NCBI GenBank assembly: GCA_964387775.1
Contig: CAYLZO010000117.1
Span: 1 to 15,870 of the forward strand
Origin: CAYLZO01 sp964387775
GTDB taxonomy: Bacteria; Chloroflexota; Anaerolineae; JAAYZQ01
Direction: 5' to 3'
DNA length: 15,870 nucleotides
Of this stretch, positions 13,603 to 15,870 are shown one piece after another. Every line of letters begins with the position of its first letter. The first letter of the stretch is position 1. The notes beneath the pieces were generated by a model. It saw only the letters and a list, made by a program, of their open reading frames with translations, was not told where the DNA came from and did no database searches. A program made the position numbers and the translations under genes.

Positions 13603-14367
13603 ATGCCTTCTCTTCGCGTTGCGGGCTATAACACGTACTATGCCCACCGGCGACCGGTCCCGGCTGCCAAGCCGCCGGTCGTCTTTGTGCATGGGGCCGG
13701 GGGGACGCATCAGCACTGGCTTTACCAGGTGCGCGACGTGTCGGCCTCGCCCAGCTACGCGCTCGATCTGCCGGGGCACGGCCGCTCCGAGGGCCAGGGC
13801 CGGGACACGATTGCGAGCTATGGCGATTGGCTCGTCGCCTTCCTCGACGAGGCCGAGCTGGACCGGGTGATCCTCGTCGGCCACTCGATGGGCGGGGCCG
13901 TTGCCCAGGACGTGGCGCTGCGGCGTCCGGCCCGGGTCGCGGGTCTGGGCCTGGTGGCCACCGGGGCCCGCCTGCGGGTCGCGCCGGCCATCGTCGACGG
14001 CATTCTGGAGGACAAGGACGAGGCCGTGCGTCTGATCACCGAGTGGGCCTTTGGCCCCGAGGCGCCGGCAGAGATGAAGCGGCTCGGCCGCCAGCAGATG
14101 GCCCAGACGCCGGCCGAGGTGTTGCACGGCGATTTTGCTGCCTGTGACGCCTTCGATGCGATGGATCGCCTGGGTGAGATCGGGGCGCCGGCGCTGGTGC
14201 TCTGCGGGACCAAGGACCGCTTGACGCCGGCCAAGTACTCGGTCTATTTGCGCGATCATCTCCCCGAGGCGACGCTGCACCTGGTCGAGGGCGCCGGCCA
14301 CATGGTCATGGTCGAGCGGCCCCAGGCTGTGGTCCAGGCCCTGGCAGGCTTTCTCGACACTCTGTGA
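13603..14367 (+). CDS. Alpha/beta hydrolase
   Basis: This 254-residue alpha/beta-hydrolase-fold enzyme has all catalytic parts: oxyanion-hole HGAGGTHQHW at 30-39, nucleophile elbow GHSMGG at 93-98 (Ser95), acid D205 in CGTKDRLTP, and H233 in EGAGHMVMVERP. The substrate is unknown; esters, lactones or C-C bonds are all possible in this family. There is no signal peptide, so it is cytosolic. The reading frame is open 30 codons further upstream, but those codons translate the palindromic element and do not belong to the protein. The ATG at 13603 starts MPSLRVAGYNTYY, a normal beginning for the fold. No good ribosome-binding site precedes it, and the bases just upstream derive from repeats. It ends 20 bases before the convergent inhibitor gene. 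Confidence 0.9.
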   Translation: MPSLRVAGYNTYYAHRRPVPAAKPPVVFVHGAGGTHQHWLYQVRDVSASPSYALDLPGHGRSEGQGRDTIASYGDWLVAFLDEAELDRVILVGHSMGGAVAQDVALRRPARVAGLGLVATGARLRVAPAIVDGILEDKDEAVRLITEWAFGPEAPAEMKRLGRQQMAQTPAEVLHGDFAACDAFDAMDRLGEIGAPALVLCGTKDRLTPAKYSVYLRDHLPEATLHLVEGAGHMVMVERPQAVVQALAGFLDTL

Positions 14368-14387
14368 GGCCCGACTCCCGGAAAGGG

Positions 14388-14696
14388 CTATTCCGCCGGG
14401 GTGATCTCTAGCGGGATGCGCCTCGTCTCGTGGGCCTGGGCTTCCCACGGCCGCTTGTACTTGAGGGCAAGTTCGGTCTCTCCGGCGGCCAGCGCCCGGA
14501 AGCGGAGCACCTCCTGCCCACCGCCCCCGATCCCCGGCCCGCCAGGCTCGTGCGTCTGGTCCAGGAACCTGACGTAATCCGCGTCCGTTTCGGCCTGCCA
14601 GGTGTGGCCCGTGGTCGGATTGCCGGGCAAGGCGAGGGCAAAGGTCTCTCCAACGCCGACGTGGATGGTTTTTGTTGGGTCGTCGAATCTTTTCAT
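14388..14696 (-). CDS. Chagasin-family (I42) cysteine protease inhibitor
   Basis: This 102-residue protein carries all three inhibitory loops of chagasin: LPGNPTTGHTW (residues 23-33), a Gly-rich GIGGGGQEVLRF segment (about 54-65) and YKRPWE (about 79-84). Chagasins block papain-like C1 cysteine proteases by wedging these loops into the active-site cleft. The gene is directly downstream of, and cotranscribed with, a C1 protease gene, so the pairing is clear. The ATG at 14696 is chosen. A TTG at 14726 in the same frame has GGGGAGG seven bases upstream, but both lie inside a strong hairpin (14707-14741) and that extension does not match the family. The protein has no visible signal peptide, whereas many bacterial chagasins are exported; it would therefore act inside the cell. 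Confidence 0.88.
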   Translation of the reverse strand: MKRFDDPTKTIHVGVGETFALALPGNPTTGHTWQAETDADYVRFLDQTHEPGGPGIGGGGQEVLRFRALAAGETELALKYKRPWEAQAHETRRIPLEITPAE

Positions 14697-14706
14697 ACTT
14701 TCGTCC

Positions 14707-14741
14707 AGGGGAGGCGCGCTGCGCAACAGCGTGCCTCCCCT
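14707..14741 (-). promoter_or_regulatory. Intercistronic hairpin between protease and inhibitor genes
   Basis: AGGGGAGGC (14707-14715) pairs with GCCTCCCCT (14733-14741). After one mismatch on the minus-strand transcript, CGCTG (14717-14721) pairs with CAGCG (14727-14731) around a 5-base loop. The stem begins 13 bases after the protease stop codon and ends ten bases before the inhibitor ATG. No U-tract follows on the minus strand, so attenuation, RNA processing or control of translation of the inhibitor are more likely than termination. Confidence 0.6.
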
Positions 14742-14754
14742 TGTGCGTTCTTGG

Positions 14755-15705
14755 CTACGTGCCCTGAAGGAGCCTGCGGAGCCAGCCCGTGCAGCCGCCG
14801 GGCTCTGGGGGCGGTGGCGGCGGTGGCGGCGGTGGCGGCGGAGGCTGCGGCCCGGGCGGCGTTACCGACTCGACGCCGTACATGGCGAACTCGCTGTCCA
14901 TGCCGCATTCGCCGTAGCCGATCTTGAACCAGCCGGTGTCCCCCCAGTTCGGCCCCCAACTGTTCTTGCAGATCCAGCACTGGTCTGCCTCCGAATAGCC
15001 GACGACGCCGACGGCGTGGTAGCCGGCCAGATCCCCGGAGACGTGGCGATAGACCCCGCCGGTGTAGCTGAAAAAGTCGCGGTAGACGGCCATGCAGCCG
15101 ACCATCGGCCCCTGGGTGGCCAGCCACGCTTTGCGCTGGCCGACGTCGAGCATCTCCTGCCAACTCGTGACCCTGACGGCGCGGTCCTGCCAGTCGGCGC
15201 AGGAGGTGGCACAGGGCATGTCGTGGTCCAGGTAGGGGAAGCAGGCTTCGTCGGGGACGCCGCTATTCTGGGCATAATCGAGGGCGTAGCTGGGCCACCA
15301 GCCCTGGTCGCAGCACTCCCCGCAGCCACAGAAAAAGAGGTGGGCTTCCGATAGCTCGGGATGGAGGGCTGGATCGCCGTGGTAGCGCTTGAGCATCGCC
15401 TCCAGGACGGCGACGACGCCAAAGGCCACACAAGAACCACAGGCCCCCTGGTCGCGGATGGGCGTCGTCCAGTCGGTACCGTCCACGTTGCGCCAGTCCC
15501 AGCCCGCCGGGAACTCGACGTCCCTCGGCTCCATGTCGGCCATCATCGAGGCCAGACGTTCCATCTCTTCGGGCACCAGCCGCAGGCCCAGGCGGCGCTC
15601 CTGCTCTTCGGGGGGCAGGATAGACAGATCGGTGCGGCCTGCGTCCCAGGTGTACCCCTGATCGTAGATGGTCTGCTGTAGGTCAAACACGTCGTTTTCT
15701 GACAT
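14755..15705 (-). CDS. Papain-like (C1A) cysteine protease
   Basis: This 316-residue enzyme has a complete C1 catalytic set: Q86 in DQGACGSC, nucleophile C92, H230 in GYHAVGVVGY and N248 in CKNSWGPNWG. Residues 1-63 look like a short propeptide ending just before FPAGWDWR (65-72), the usual mature start. The residue after the catalytic Cys is Val instead of the common Trp. Many extra cysteines (126-132, 155, 165, 169, 204, 243, 246, 267) could form disulfides. After the catalytic domain a tract of 13 prolines (288-300) leads to a 16-residue tail (EPGGCTGWLRRLLQGT). No signal peptide is visible at the N-terminus, odd for a protein this rich in Cys. AGGAG lies six bases before the ATG. It is followed by its likely inhibitor gene. 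Confidence 0.92.
   Translation of the reverse strand: MSENDVFDLQQTIYDQGYTWDAGRTDLSILPPEEQERRLGLRLVPEEMERLASMMADMEPRDVEFPAGWDWRNVDGTDWTTPIRDQGACGSCVAFGVVAVLEAMLKRYHGDPALHPELSEAHLFFCGCGECCDQGWWPSYALDYAQNSGVPDEACFPYLDHDMPCATSCADWQDRAVRVTSWQEMLDVGQRKAWLATQGPMVGCMAVYRDFFSYTGGVYRHVSGDLAGYHAVGVVGYSEADQCWICKNSWGPNWGDTGWFKIGYGECGMDSEFAMYGVESVTPPGPQPPPPPPPPPPPPPEPGGCTGWLRRLLQGT
14806..14844 (-). repeat. CCG/CCA codon tract encoding 13 prolines
   Basis: On the plus strand the tract reads as repeated GGTGGCGGC units within the protease gene. Such short repeats can expand or contract in steps of whole codons, and a run of this length normally needs elongation factor P for efficient translation. Confidence 0.85.
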
Positions 15706-15747
15706 GATGGACTCCTTTCTCCTGCGGGGTGCAGGTTTCGTAAGGGG

Positions 15748-15776
15748 ATTATAGCACGTTTCTCGGGGAATGTCCA
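15748..15776 (-). promoter_or_regulatory. Promoter of the protease-inhibitor operon
   Basis: On the minus strand TGGACA (15776-15771, five of six -35 bases) and a perfect TATAAT (15753-15748) are separated by 17 bases. The start would be near 15741. The leader of about 35 nt holds a small stem, CCTGC/GCAGG at 15721-15735, just before the ribosome-binding site. Confidence 0.8.
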
Positions 15777-15870
15777 GCGGCCCAGCCGATTTCCAGAAGG
15801 GGCCGGGACGGCGGCTCCGCTTTGAACTGAGAAGTGGGATCTACCGGGACTGTGAAGGTCACAGGGCTGT
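15777..15870. other. Right-end intergenic stretch
   Basis: I see no gene in these 94 bases. CTGTG/CACAG forms a 5-bp inverted repeat near 15850-15864, too weak to name. Confidence 0.5.

Noticed and set aside
1..15870. A search by eye for CRISPR arrays, tRNA or rRNA genes, IS transposases or a defence gene cluster.
   Set aside because: No regularly spaced repeats, no cloverleaf-like segment and no transposase, nuclease-helicase or toxin-antitoxin set was seen apart from the protease-inhibitor pair.

Overview
The window looks like ordinary chromosome from a GC-rich, menaquinone-using bacterium. The gene set points to Chloroflexota, probably an Anaerolineae-like lineage: RNase J, a demethylmenaquinone methyltransferase, a SpoIIIAA/Ycf45-like ATPase with an R3H domain, a PMT-type glycosyltransferase with beta-sandwich repeats and a YLPLV tail, and many small intergenic palindromic repeats. 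That placement is an inference from gene content and style; no rRNA or tRNA is present to test it. I see no phage, IS transposase, CRISPR array or recognised defence island.

Layout. The left end, on the minus strand, holds the first 40 codons of a B12-binding/radical SAM protein with its own promoter, then RNase J (227-1876), then a cold-shock protein (2180-2395) with a good promoter and a leader of about 127 nt. From about 2688 a plus-strand series runs to about 10167: M50 (site-2-like) protease, HD-domain protein, TyrA-like dehydrogenase, GIY-YIG protein, GT2 glycosyltransferase, a large GT-C membrane glycosyltransferase, a PPC/DUF296 protein and UbiE/MenG. Most of these genes abut or overlap. 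A new promoter at 10212-10240 starts a second plus-strand group: double GNAT-like protein, R3H/AAA ATPase, SCP2 protein and alpha/beta hydrolase. The right end, on the minus strand and convergent with the hydrolase, is a two-gene operon of a papain-like (C1) cysteine protease followed by a chagasin-type (I42) cysteine protease inhibitor, with its own promoter.

How genes work together. The GT2 and GT-C genes overlap by ATGA. They look like a pair in which one makes a polyprenyl-phosphate sugar and the other transfers it outside the membrane. The C1 protease and chagasin genes form an obvious enzyme-inhibitor pair; neither has a visible signal peptide, and a strong hairpin lies between them.

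Most unusual non-coding signal. Two copies of a 95-bp element (1925-2019 and 13482-13576, inverted relative to each other on the chromosome) are built around a 23-24 bp perfect stem with a 3-nt loop. They differ at about nine positions, and the one difference inside the stem is compensated by its partner. The first copy is flanked by a 10-bp direct repeat that looks like a target-site duplication. Both copies sit between two codirectional genes and in the same orientation relative to them. Two other short repeat families sit at the GIY-YIG/GT2 and GT2/GT-C junctions; one supplies a ribosome-binding site and the other encodes both a C-terminus and an N-terminus.

A second point of interest is the TyrA-like protein, which seems to lack residues that define prephenate dehydrogenases.
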